This document shows, one piece after another, positions 24,301-33,782 of a DNA stretch of 64,000 bases (position 1 is its first letter; each line of letters opens with the position of its first letter). The stretch lies in assembly GCA_021229015.1 (NCBI GenBank), contig CM037787.1:38276677-38340676 (forward strand), read 5' to 3'. Under the pieces are notes generated by a model. The model had not been told where the DNA came from and made no database searches. It saw only the letters and a program-made list of their open reading frames with translations. Source of the DNA: Solen grandis. Lineage: Eukaryota > Mollusca > Bivalvia > Adapedonta > Solenidae. The position numbers and the translations under genes were made by a program.

Positions 24301-27300
24301 GAAGGTATTTAACCCTTTTTTCCGTAGAGACTTATGTTGATGCCTTGGCAAACAGCATACACAAATAAGAAAGATCCTTCTAGGAACAGTGTCTCATTAG
24401 GGTCTCTACTGTTGCTCATACTGTATTTGTAGCTCAGGTTTTATGCAGTCTGAATGGCTGCAAAAATCCATGTTTCATTTAAAATTCTGTAAATTTATAT
24501 TCAAGTAAATGTTTACATGAATATTTTTGAGAAAAGGGTTTGAAGAAGTTATAATGTATTTTGTAATTAATCCAATTGAAGATTAGTACTTTAAAATTGG
24601 TATCTTTGTTTTAGCTTGCAGGTTATGAGCCCAACAACACTATAGACGTCGGGTTTCCGGATATCCGCTGGCACCAGACAGCAAACTATGGCACAGTACC
24701 AAACCATCGACAGAGAAAGGTCTTCATGGCAGTTGCCATGGATTTACCTGACTTCCTGTCACCATATGGGTCGTAAGTATTTTACATCCCTCTCATGTGA
24801 TTTAAGCCCATTACAACACATGTGAACATAGCACACATGACACAATCCCCTAGACTTTGTTAATTGATAAAGTCCCATGAACCTTTCCAATGTTTGCATT
24901 AATTTTATGGTCCATTTCTTGAAAACCATCATAAATATTCACTTCAAACTTGGAGTTCTTGTTCACAATCAGTAGGGGGACCCATTTTAAAATGGAAAGT
25001 AACCCTATAATAAATCCCCCGCCGCAAAGCGGGAGGGGGGTTATAGGAATGCCCTTCATCCGTCCGTCCGTCCGTGTGTCCGAAACATTTTCGTGTCCGC
25101 TCCATATCTCATGAACGCTTGGACACATTTTCTTCAAACTCTGCTAAAGTGGTAACCTCATTGAGCTGATGTGCAGAAGGCATGTGGCGGTCACACTGGC
25201 TCAAGGTCAAGGTCATACTTGAAGGTCAAATGTTATTTTCGTGTCCGCTCCATATCTCATGAACGCTTGGACACATTTTCTTCAAACTCGACTAAAGTGT
25301 TAACCTCATTGAGCTGATGTGCAGAAGGCATGAGGCGGTCACGCTGGCTCAAGGTCAAGGTCATACTTGAAGGTCAAATGTTATTTTCGTGTCCGCTCCA
25401 TATCTCATGAACGCTTGGACACATTTTCTTCAAATCGCTAAATGTTAACCTCATTGAGCTGATGTGCAGAAGGCATGAGGCAGTCATGCTGGCTCAAGGT
25501 CAAGGTCATACTTGAAGGTCAAATGTTATTTTCTTGTCCGCTCCATATCTCATGAACGCTTGGACACATTTTCTTCAAACTCGGCTAAAATGTTAACCTC
25601 ATTGAGCTGATGTGCAGAAGGCATGAGGCGGTCACGCTGGCTCAAGGTCAAGGTCATACTTGAAGGTCAAATGTTATTTTCTTGTCCGCTCCATATCTCA
25701 TGAACGCTTGGACACATTTTCTTCAAACTCGGCTAAAATGTTAACCTCATTGAGCTGATGTGCAGAAGGCATGAGGCGGTCATGCTGGCTCAAGGTCAAG
25801 GTCATACTTGCAGGTCAAATGTTATTTTCGTGTCAGCTCCATATCTCATGAACGCTTGGACACATTTTCGTCATGATATATAAAGTTTTTAATTGAGTTA
25901 CACATGTATTTTGTGGTTACCTGACACATCCTAGACTTCATTGATGTTCACTTTTTGTACTGTTTCCCATGTAAAACTTGTCAGTAAACTTTTAATATAT
26001 GTGCCTCCGAATTCTGAGATTCATACATAACTCCGGAAAGTTAAATTGTCTTAAACTGATCTTCTATGTCTGCTACAACCATGCCAGGTTAAGGTGAACA
26101 TAATCCTATGACCAAACAAATTCTAATATTTGGCCAGCGGCGGGGGATATAGCTGTCCTTTGGACTGCCTTGTTAATTTTGGTACAGTTGTGTCCCTTTT
26201 TAGCTCACCTGAGCACAACGTGCTCATGGTGAGCTATTGTGATCGCCTTTTGTCCGTCGTCCGTCGTCCGTGCGTGCGTGCGTGCGTGCGTCCGTGCGTC
26301 CGTCGTCAACAATTTGCTTTAAACAACATCTCCTCATGAACCGCTGAAGGGATTTTGACCAAACTTCACAGGAATCATCCTTATGATGCCCTCTATCAAA
26401 GTTGTACAAATTATTCAGATTGGTTAAAAAAGTAGGTCACAGGAGCTAAAAATAGATTTTAAAAATGCAAACTTTGAAAATCTTCTTCTGCAAAACTGCA
26501 AGGCCTAGAGCTTAGATATTTGGTATGTAGCATCATCTTATGGGCCATTACCAAGATTGTACAAATCATAGCCCTACGGTGATAAATGACCCCGCACCAG
26601 GGGTCACTTGTTTTACATAGAGTTATATAGGAAAATCTTTAAAAATCTTCTTCTATGAATCCATTAGGCCTAGAGCTTAGATATTTGGTATGTAGCATCA
26701 TCTTATGGGCCATTACCAAGATTGTACAAATCATAGCCCTACGGTGATAAATGACCCCGCACCAGGGGTCACTTGTTTTACATAGAGTTATATAGGAAAA
26801 TGTTTAAAAATCTTCTTCTATGAATCCATAAGGCCTAGAGATTAGATATTTGGTATGAAGCATCATCTTATGGTTCATTACCAAGATTGTACAAATCATG
26901 ACCCTATGGTGATAAATGACCCCGCACCATGGGTCACTTGTTTTACATAGAGTTATATAGGAAAAACTTTAAAAATCTTCTTCTATGAATCCATTAGGCC
27001 TAGAGCTTAGATATTTGGTATGTAGCATCATCTTATGGTTCATTACCAAGATTGTTCAAATCATAGCCCTATGGTGATAAATGCCCCCGCACCAGGGGTC
27101 ACTTGTTTAACATAGATTTATATAGGAAAAAATTTAAAAATCTTCTTCTATGAATCCATAAGGCCTAGAGCTTAGATATTTCATATGTAGCATCATCTAA
27201 TGGTTCATTACCAAGATTGTTCAAATCATAGCCCAAACGGTGATAAATGCCCCCGCACCAGGGGTCACTTGTTTTACATAGAGTTATATAGGAAAATGTT

Positions 27301-30300
27301 TAAAAATCTTCTTCTATGAAACCATAAGGCCTAGAGATTAGATATTTGGTATGTAGCATCATCTTATGGTTCATTACCAAGATTGTACAAATCATACCCT
27401 ACGGTGATAAATGCCCCGCACCAGGGGTCACTTGTTTTACATAGAGTTATATAGAAAAAACTTTAAAAATCTTCTTCTATGAATCCATTAGGCCTAGAGC
27501 TTAGATATTTGGTATGTAGCATCATCTTATGGTTCATTACCAAGATTGTACAAATCATAGCCCTATGGTGATAAATGCCCCCGCACCAGGGGTCACTTGT
27601 TTAACATAGAGTTATATAGGAAAATCTTTAAAAATCTTCTTCTATGAATCCATTAGGCCTAGAGCTTAGATATTTGGTATGTAGCATCATCTAATGGTTC
27701 ATTATCAAGATTTTCAAAATGGTGGCCCTTTGGAGATAAATGACCCCGCACTAAGTCTTCTCCTCTGAAACCATAAGGCCCAGTGCTTATATATTTGGTG
27801 TGTAGTATTGTCAGGGCTAAAATGTTTAAGATTGAGTTATATCAGAATTCTTGTCTGTTTAAAAACCTTGTAATCAGTTGTAGCAATGGTACTCAGGTGA
27901 GCGATCCAGGGCCATCATGGCCCTCTTGTTTGACTTATAATTTTCTGGGTTGGTTTATTTTAAATGCCCTAACATCTTGATATATAGGGGGCATATTGTT
28001 TTTGGTCTGTCTGTTTGTCACAAAACTTTAACCTTGACCATAACATCGAAGTCCTTCCACCTATAGCCTCCAAACTTCACAGGTGTATGCACCTTGATGA
28101 GCTCTTCCTGCCAATTGACCTTTACCTTCAAATGACCATGAGTCAGTGACTCCCCAAGATTTAAGCCCCCCCCCCCACTCCACCAGGGGAATGGCATTCA
28201 TTTTAACCCTTTCCCTCATATAGACTCATTTTGACGCACTCAATAGGTACCACATAAAGCCTGATCTGCAGAAAACCACAGTTAAACCTTACCAAATTTA
28301 ATTACAAAATCCTCATTTCCAGACCACTGAGGAGCAGCGAACAGCATAAAACCTGATCAGCCTGCGAGTAACTCGCAGGCTGATCTGGTTTTATGCTGTT
28401 CGCATAGGTCTTTTCATGGTTTCCTCTATGAGGGAAAGGGTTAACATAGTGCTTGTTTTGTTAAGGTCAATTTCTCCAAAAAAAAAAGTCAAACAATATT
28501 CACTTCAGACCTGGAGGGCATGTTCACTTTCAAAGTTACATTTTTGCACAGTGTTAATATAGAGCTGCACTGCATATCACAAGACGTGATTGAAATCAGT
28601 TGATATTTGTTACAATTGATTATTGGTTCAATTGGATATGGTATAATCGATAAGTTTCCAATTGATAAGGCCTAAATTAAGAATATGCTTGTTTGCCCCT
28701 TACTGACCCTGAATTTTAGAAGAGGGTCAGTAGGTAGGAAAAATATTTATATTTTTTCTGATTTTGATATATACCTAGCATTTCTGCAATTACGATAAGA
28801 TGTTTTACGACAGGGCTTCTTCAGGCTAATTATTTGTCTGAGCCAATGTATGAGCCAAATTTGAAAAATTGGAGCCATTTTTTCTTTTCTTGAGCCACAT
28901 TATGAGCCATTAATATAATCAAAGTATGAACTTTTTTAATGCAAGAAATTTAGTTAAGAAACTAAGGACACATGCATGTATTACATAAATAAAGATGTTT
29001 CTATGCTTATAGTTAATAACTACATTCTTTCAACATATAAATCATAAGTTTGAAGTAATTATCTCTTTTATTGTTTTAATTTGTTTGTTTGTCATACTAG
29101 TCGAGTATTTAAATTGTTATGCTAGTTAATTATATAAAATTTTATAGTTAACTATATGAAACAAAGTCATATGATAACACTGTTTATGCTTACATTCATT
29201 TTGTTGCATGCCTAATCGCATTTTCTTTCTTCAAGAATCATGGCAGGAATGAAACAAGTAATATCTAAGCCTTTAATCATAAATAATGCAGTTGTTACAG
29301 AGCATATCTCAGCTATGCTTCCTTAAAATGGAGTTACCATCACCAACTTTGATGGAGGGGTTGTCATATTGACCAAATCTGTTTTCATTTACTCTTAGAA
29401 CAAATGAAGGAGATTGGGAAGATGGGTTGGTCAAGTATCGTATCATAGGATGTATAACATAATGTTGTCAGTAATTTAGTCAATTGATTGTGATTTTAAT
29501 TTTGTCTTCAATTAGATTTACCGCATGCTTTCGTTTGCCGAAAAAGTCTGACTATCATAAATCCGAGCAATCAAAACTAACTTTTGATTCTACTGGCAAT
29601 CAAGCAATCATCATATCTGGCATTATCCTTCATTCACCCATACAATCAGTGTAATTTGCTGAAAACCTGCTCACCACTCCAACACTGAAGTGTCAGGTGT
29701 CAAAACTGCCATGATTGTGAAATACACAGGTGAAGGTTGTGTCATAGATTGCTTAATGATTTTTCAAAGTCCAGCGTATATCTCCGTGAGTAAAACTAAT
29801 AACCAGACTGACTGCTTAGGTAATTCACAAAAATAAAAATCATGTGACATGAGAATGTGCTAAATTTAAAAATTTGGAGCCACTTTTAATAAGTTAGAAC
29901 CATTGGTGTGCAAAAGTACCAAGAAAAATAATGACCGGAAAGAAGGAAAGAGAGGAAAGCGGCTCGAAAATCGCAGATAGACAAAAAAAAGTTATCCCAG
30001 ATTTTACAATAAAATTTATTAAGTCTGAGGGATTTTTTCCGGTCAGTCGAAAAAGAGCAAACAAACTTAATTTCATTTTAAGCCTAATTGCTTGAAGCAG
30101 TAGTAAATTTCAAGCAAAGCACTGAATTATACACAGTTACATAAACTTCATGAAGTAGATTTCGATGACTTTTAAGCTTTATAATGTTGGAGCATTAAAT
30201 ATATTATACTCATTTCTGGGCCTTATTGTCTAAAAGGGAACATTTAAAGGTTTTTCCCATGGAAACCTGGGTAAAATCAAAATATTCCAGATTGATTTAC

Positions 30301-33020
30301 AGTGTACACTAGACAGACAACACATGATATTGTATGGTATAAAAATTTACAACGATGTCACGGAAAGGATATATGTAAATTAATTATTGTTGCTATTCAG
30401 TAAAGTAACTGATTGTCGGCCACTAGCGACAGTCGGAATATCACTAATCACAAGGGCTTGGCACATAGGATTTTTGGGGAAAAATTTTATACATGTATAG
30501 GAGTAGAATTTGTTTTTCTTTTCATTGATTAAGTCTTACAGGTTTAATACTGAAGACACATAAGAATCAAATAATACTAAAAGGGTCAGTACTATTTAGA
30601 GCATGACAGATGAAAAGGATAAATAGAGGCAGAGAAAAATTTCGGAAAAAAAATAAATTGAAAATAAAAATAAGATTAAAAACATCATTCTCATGAGATC
30701 ACAATACAACAAATGTTAAGATACCAAAAGCAGGTTTTATATAAAGATTGGGATAAAAGTTTTATTCTGAATTGAAAATCTGTTATGGCATTGATAAAAG
30801 TAAAAGAGTAATGATTTTATTTTGCTAATTTCTTAATAGTTCATGCATTTTCTGTTTAGTAATTTATGATAAATTTGTGGTGTATAGAAAATAGTAGGAT
30901 ATATGTAATATCAACTTGCTTGACTTTGACAAAATTAAAAAGGAAATAACTTTTAATATTGCAGGATTCACCCACGAGACAAGCAGGATGTTGCAGGGAG
31001 ACTAGCCCTCAGTGGACTGGCCGTTGCTTATGGTAAGGATGTACCATACCAGGGTCCCATGATCCTGGAGGCAAATTTCACCAGTTCTCAGCAATATGTT
31101 GTGGAAGCCAAGTTATTCTTTTCTCAAAAGATCCAGTTAAGGAATTTCGAAGGTTTTGAGGTAAGAAATTAATAAAATATGATAGAAGAAAGTTTCAATT
31201 CAACATTTAAATTATAAGATTAACACAAATTTCAAATTTCATGAAAATTCCATGAATAATTTCTTTTGGAAAAAAAGCTATGTTATGGAGAATATTAGCA
31301 GTAATTTGGGAAAAATGTCAGGTATTGGCTAGGGGAAGCCCCTTTTAAAAAGTAGTAAATTAACCCCCAAAAATATTGCTGTCCTGTTATTAAGTGGTAT
31401 ATGTCCAGGGTCAAGGGTTAATACCAGAGTAATTAACATAATAATATCTGTCATTCTTTCTCTGGCAGACCAAGTCCCAAAATGACTGAAATACTGTTGA
31501 TGGAATGTTAATCCAAAGCATGCAAGCAAACACAGTTTAAATGTGTCTATTTTCCAGGTGTGCTGCTCGTTTGTCACTCCACCAATATGTTCAGCTGGCA
31601 AATCTTGGTGGCTGCCTTTACCATGTAACCAATTCCAGGGACAAGGTACTTGTATTTTTCTTTTATCATTCTCATTAAATCCCTGCAAACAAGGTTTGAG
31701 AGGGGGTATATAATGGTCAGTCTGTCGGTCTTTTGGTTTGTTGGTCTGTCCTTCCATCCCAAAAACTTGTGACGCAAACTACTTCTACATTTCTTAACCG
31801 ATTCGGTTCAAATTTTGTATTGATAATCAGGTGGAGAGGTGCGTGACAAATTTCACTCTTCCCCTGATTAGACTCTAAATATCTTGTGACTCAAACTTCT
31901 TCTACATTTCTTAACCAACTCAGCTCAAATTTTGAAATCCCGAAAACTTGAAACGTGTTGTAGAAAGTGTGGGCAGTCGTAAAAATACAATGGTAATCGT
32001 GTTCAGTGAACCTACCTACTTTCTGTTTGTGGCAAAACAAAACTGCAGTTCATGATCGATCAATAGTTGATCATTGGTCACTTGCTAGAAAGTAATGATC
32101 GATCATGGTTTTACAAGTGATTTCCAATACTAGCAGTGTCCGAGAACTGTTACTCTACACTTTTAAAGTACTGTGCCAAACAACCATAACTGACTCTCTG
32201 TCCACTTTAAATAAAGACTTATTTATTTCTTCCTTACTATCATAACCAATATATTATGTATACAGGTTCTTATCTATGCTCCGCCTTGAGTCTTAACATC
32301 TCATCCTGCTTTACAAACATCCAGAATATTTTCATATTGTTGAGTCAAGATCATGTACCAAGGGATTCATCAAATTAGGTGATAGCTATTCCTGATTTAT
32401 ATTCAAGAAGAGATGAAAAGAAATATACACTATGAAAAAAATCCATTAGAGATATATTGATTTACCGGTAATTAGATCTAAATGAGATCTTCTTTTTTTT
32501 GCATCTAGGAGGTTTGTTATGGCCAAAATTTTACTCTTGCTTCCACTTGAATTAAACAGTCAAATGATTGTGACCAAGTTCATTTGTGACTAATTTCAGA
32601 TAAGTTGGTCTTGAGTTAAGGCCCTTGCTTACAAATGAAATAAAACTTAGAAATATAACATTGCTGCACAATTGTCTTAATGAGCAATGGTTCTAGAGTG
32701 TATTAAATAGGGCCATCTTGGCCATAAGGTTTTGTATAGTTTCTGATATGCTTGTTGTTTTTTTCCAGAGCCAAAATTTCAGGTTTTCTATGTATAATTT
32801 CCCTCCCACAGATAACGCCACAGTGGGATACACCACAGCCTGTCAGCTGGACAAGATAATGGGAGTGCGATATGCCTGGAGAGAAACTCCCTGCCCATTC
32901 AAGATGTGCTCCATCTACGATGCCGTTACTGGCCTCCCAGCACCTCCATTTATGTATATAAATGAGGACTTTGAGAAAATCTGGAACAACAATGAAATGT
33001 TCAGAGTAGCCTTTGAATAA
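14523..33020 (+). CDS. SIAE: Sialate O-acetylesterase, complete 12-exon gene
   Basis: Removes O-acetyl esters (C9, C4) from sialic acids; lysosomal/secreted SGNH-type esterase. Exons: 14523-14622, 16415-16618, 17535-17668, 18434-18578, 21175-21264, 21676-21769, 22935-23059, 23665-23798, 24615-24772, 30965-31160, 31558-31645, 32812-33020. All junctions are GT-AG and in phase; total 1677 nt, 558 aa (human about 523). Residues 1-21 (MNCFWWLKLFMLCFLGSYCSA) form a signal peptide. FGDHMVLQ is at 48-55. The nucleophile motif is CSGQSNM, Ser138 as candidate. SAVCWLYAR is followed by WWGTPVEAWSS (231-241), the usual SSWGGT block with Trp232 where other family members have Gly. WYQGESN is at 295-301, DIRWHQTA at 358-365, and GSIHPRDK contains candidate catalytic His397. 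The C-terminus has YAWRETPCPFKMC and LPAPPF. A TTG-initiated extension upstream of 14523 is not needed. Confidence 0.96.
14623..16001 (+). other. SIAE intron 1, non-repeat part
   Basis: AT-rich intron with no additional exon, RNA gene or clear repeat recognised. A short G-rich run lies near 14999-15011. Confidence 0.5.
16002..16396 (-). pseudogene. LINE 3'-terminal coding remnant
   Basis: On the minus strand, from about 16395 downward, frames read KYKDLAQACRNNG, then FPVEVGCFGFPPQ, then FKGQAWKAAVHAL, and after a stop KSAERVCWV. This matches the C-terminal block seen after the reverse transcriptase in many vertebrate and mollusc LINEs (K-Y-x-x-L-x-x-x-C ... P-V-E-V-G-C-R-G-F ... A-E-R-A-S-x-W-x-W). 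Stops and frameshifts make it dead. The related segment 36113-36310 shares the downstream part. It ends about 18 bp before the SIAE exon 2 acceptor. Confidence 0.65.
16619..17534 (+). other. SIAE intron 2
   Basis: No repeat family recognised. It holds a C run at about 17131-17146 next to a T run, and the last bases give a clear acceptor (ATTCCACAG). Confidence 0.5.
18160..18199. repeat. (CT)n microsatellite
   Basis: About 20 CT units in SIAE intron 3. Confidence 0.95.
19084..21133. repeat. Minisatellite of ~23 bp, KpnI-rich, SIAE intron 4
   Basis: Units close to 'tatggtaccagtacatcat' plus 'ggtg' at 19084-19310 (decayed) and 19922-21133 (well preserved). Most contain GGTACC or the variant GGTACTAGTA. 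Larger blocks recur (for example 'acttgtagagcatggtgt' at about 19984, 20104 and 20223), indicating higher-order duplication. A run of about 22 G lies at 20612-20633. The intervening 19311-19921 is non-repeat. Translated products are artefacts. Confidence 0.9.
21274..21324. repeat. (CT)n microsatellite
   Basis: CT/TTCT repeat about 10 bp after the donor of SIAE exon 5 (21175-21264). Confidence 0.95.
21861..22016 (-). mobile_element. tRNA-derived SINE, truncated at B box
   Basis: Reverse-complement copy of the family at 44180-44432. Its tail 'accgtcgctg...atatagcgacg' begins at 21861, the body has 'aagccagctggaagtcttcc', and the B-box complement is 'gggactcgaaccca' near 21997-22010. The tRNA head beyond the B box is replaced by the minisatellite that starts at 22016. 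Confidence 0.8.
22016..22545. repeat. ~30-bp minisatellite that inverts on itself
   Basis: 22016-22365 holds direct units 'ctccagtatacacctcctgt' plus 'atactttat'. From about 22389 to 22545 the same units run in the opposite sense ('aagtatacaggagg', 'atatactggagacaaagtat'). The arms could pair into a long hairpin with a roughly 25-bp spacer (22366-22390). Confidence 0.85.
23196..23345 (-). mobile_element. SINE, second family
   Basis: The reverse complement contains GTCCCAAAATGACTGAAATA then TTGTTGGGGAGATGTTAAAC, a tail shared with 31380-31525 and 51240-51298. 'gggtttgaaccca' at 23331-23343 resembles a complementary B box. Confidence 0.55.
23905..24093 (+). mobile_element. MITE with CAGTAAAACC ends and TA flanks
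   Basis: Begins CAGTAAAACC after TA at 23903-23904 and ends AGGTTTTACT before TA. Internal words 'ggtcttaatag' are repeated. Probably a pogo/Tigger-type non-autonomous element (inference). In SIAE intron 8. Confidence 0.55.
24313..24540 (-). mobile_element. Decayed TTAA-type MITE
   Basis: Edges 'TTAACCCTTTTTTCCG' and 'GAGAAAAGGGTTT', with internal 'aacagcata' and 'aggttttatgcagtctgaat', match the MITE at 28207-28440 at low identity. Confidence 0.4.
25012..25880 (+). repeat. Element with hairpin head and ~146-bp tandem core
   Basis: Head is a GC hairpin (cccccgccgcaaagcggg) then a CCGTCCGTCCGTCCG tract. About 5.3 units of 146 bp follow, beginning near 25090, 25236, 25385, 25531, 25677 and 25824. 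Each has 'tgtccgctccatatctcatg', 'attgagctgatgtgcagaag' and 'ggctcaaggtcaaggtcata'. In SIAE intron 9. Related single-copy pieces are at 27985-28600 and 31671-31960. Confidence 0.8.
26200..27931 (-). mobile_element. End-conserved element with ~165-bp tandem core, complete
   Basis: Left edge is a 36-base dyad (26201-26236; arms TAGCTCACC/GGTGAGCTA and GAGCAC/GTGCTC), then a CGTCCGTGCG tract. About seven 165-bp units follow ('tgaccccgcaccaggggtca', 'ttggtatgtagcatcatctt'), then the right edge 'actcaggtgagcgatccagg' and 'gccatcatggccctcttgtt'. The edges are the inverse of those at 5253-6349, so this copy is in the opposite orientation. In SIAE intron 9. Confidence 0.8.
27981..28600 (+). repeat. 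Dispersed repeat interrupted by a MITE
   Basis: 27981-28200 ('gcatattgtttttggtctgt') and 28460-28600 ('tattcacttcagacctggag') resemble the flank and core of 24890-25100 and are separated by the TTAA MITE at 28207-28440, inserted later. Confidence 0.45.
28207..28440 (-). mobile_element. Palindromic MITE flanked by TTAA, copy 3
   Basis: 234 bp, TTAA at 28203-28206 and 28441-28444, inverted ends CCCTTTCCCTCATA / GAGGGAAAGGG, and central dyad 'agcctgcgagtaactcgcag'. Opposite orientation to the copies at 4920 and 7036. Confidence 0.85.
28601..30964 (+). other. Rest of SIAE intron 9
   Basis: No gene recognised. Two similar short stretches ('aaaaattggagccattttt' near 28866 and 'aaaatttggagccacttttaa' near 29869) bracket about 1 kb and may be ends or internal copies of an old unidentified element. 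Confidence 0.3.
31380..31525 (+). mobile_element. SINE 3' portion, second family
   Basis: 'gtcccaaaatgactgaaata' followed by 'ctgttgatggaatgttaatc' (about 31475-31515) is the same tail as at 23196-23345 and 51240-51298. It lies just before the SIAE exon 11 acceptor. Confidence 0.5.
31671..31960 (+). repeat. Diverged CCGTC-type repeat, two internal units
   Basis: A 'ctgtcggtcttttggtttgt' head, then two copies of 'cttctacatttcttaacc' (about 31782 and 31900). Same general layout as 25012-25880. Confidence 0.45.
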
Positions 33021-33070
33021 ATGAGTTACAATTTCACTTAAAATTTCCAAATTCTTTATTTTTGCATGTA

Positions 33071-33780
33071 CAGTAGAACTTCAATAAGTCAAAGTTGAAG
33101 GGACTAACCTAAAAAGTTTGAGACATCGGGACTTCGACTCATGTATGACATGTCAGTAAAAAATTATCAAATTAAAAGTGTCCCAAAATTTAAAGGCACA
33201 AAAAATAATCATTTTCTGAGATATAAAGCATGGCCCAAAACTTAGAGTGTCCGAAAACTTTAGAGTGTGTTTAAAACAAAGATATTTTCACAAAAACAAA
33301 TTTATTTATACAGGATTCAAATGATATGGCACCTTGAGAGATTACAATTAAAGCATTGTTTCACTTATAGGAAAAGCCTAAGCATACCGTTAAAAGATGC
33401 AGCTTTCGTGTAATTAGCACCTGTCATACAGGTAAAATTGTCAATTTCTTCAAAGCTGATGGAGTCGTAAAGGTGTGAAAAATATTACCCCACAGTTGAA
33501 GTTGTGAAAACAGACAATTTATGGTACTCAAATTAGTATGTATGAAAAACTTTCGACAAATTGAATAAATTTGACACTTAAAATTTTGACTCATAAATAG
33601 TTTTTTCTTATGAATGTATAGGGGAAATGTATAGGGGGAAATGTGTAGGGGAGAAAATGTATAGGGGAAAATGTGTAGGGGAGAAAATGTATAGGGGAAA
33701 ATGTCAGGACTTTCATTTATCTTAGACACATCAAGCAATTCAAGTAACTCATCAAAGTTCGACACATAGAAGTTCTACTG
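33071..33780 (+). mobile_element. 710-bp non-autonomous DNA transposon, CAGTAGAACTTC ends
   Basis: Ends CAGTAGAACTTC and GAAGTTCTACTG are exact 12-bp inverted repeats, flanked by TA at 33069-33070 and 33781-33782. No transposase is inside; a 'gtataggggaaaatgtgtag' minisatellite is at 33614-33704. The terminus and TA target fit pogo/Tigger elements (inference). It begins 51 bp after the SIAE stop, hence probably inside the 3' UTR. Confidence 0.7.
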
Positions 33781-33782
33781 TA

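Noticed and set aside
32718..32811. SIAE last exon starting at 32769 after TTTTCCAG
   Set aside because: That acceptor is out of phase with the preceding donor at 31646; the acceptor CCCTCCCACAG ending at 32811 is in phase and restores the expected sequence.
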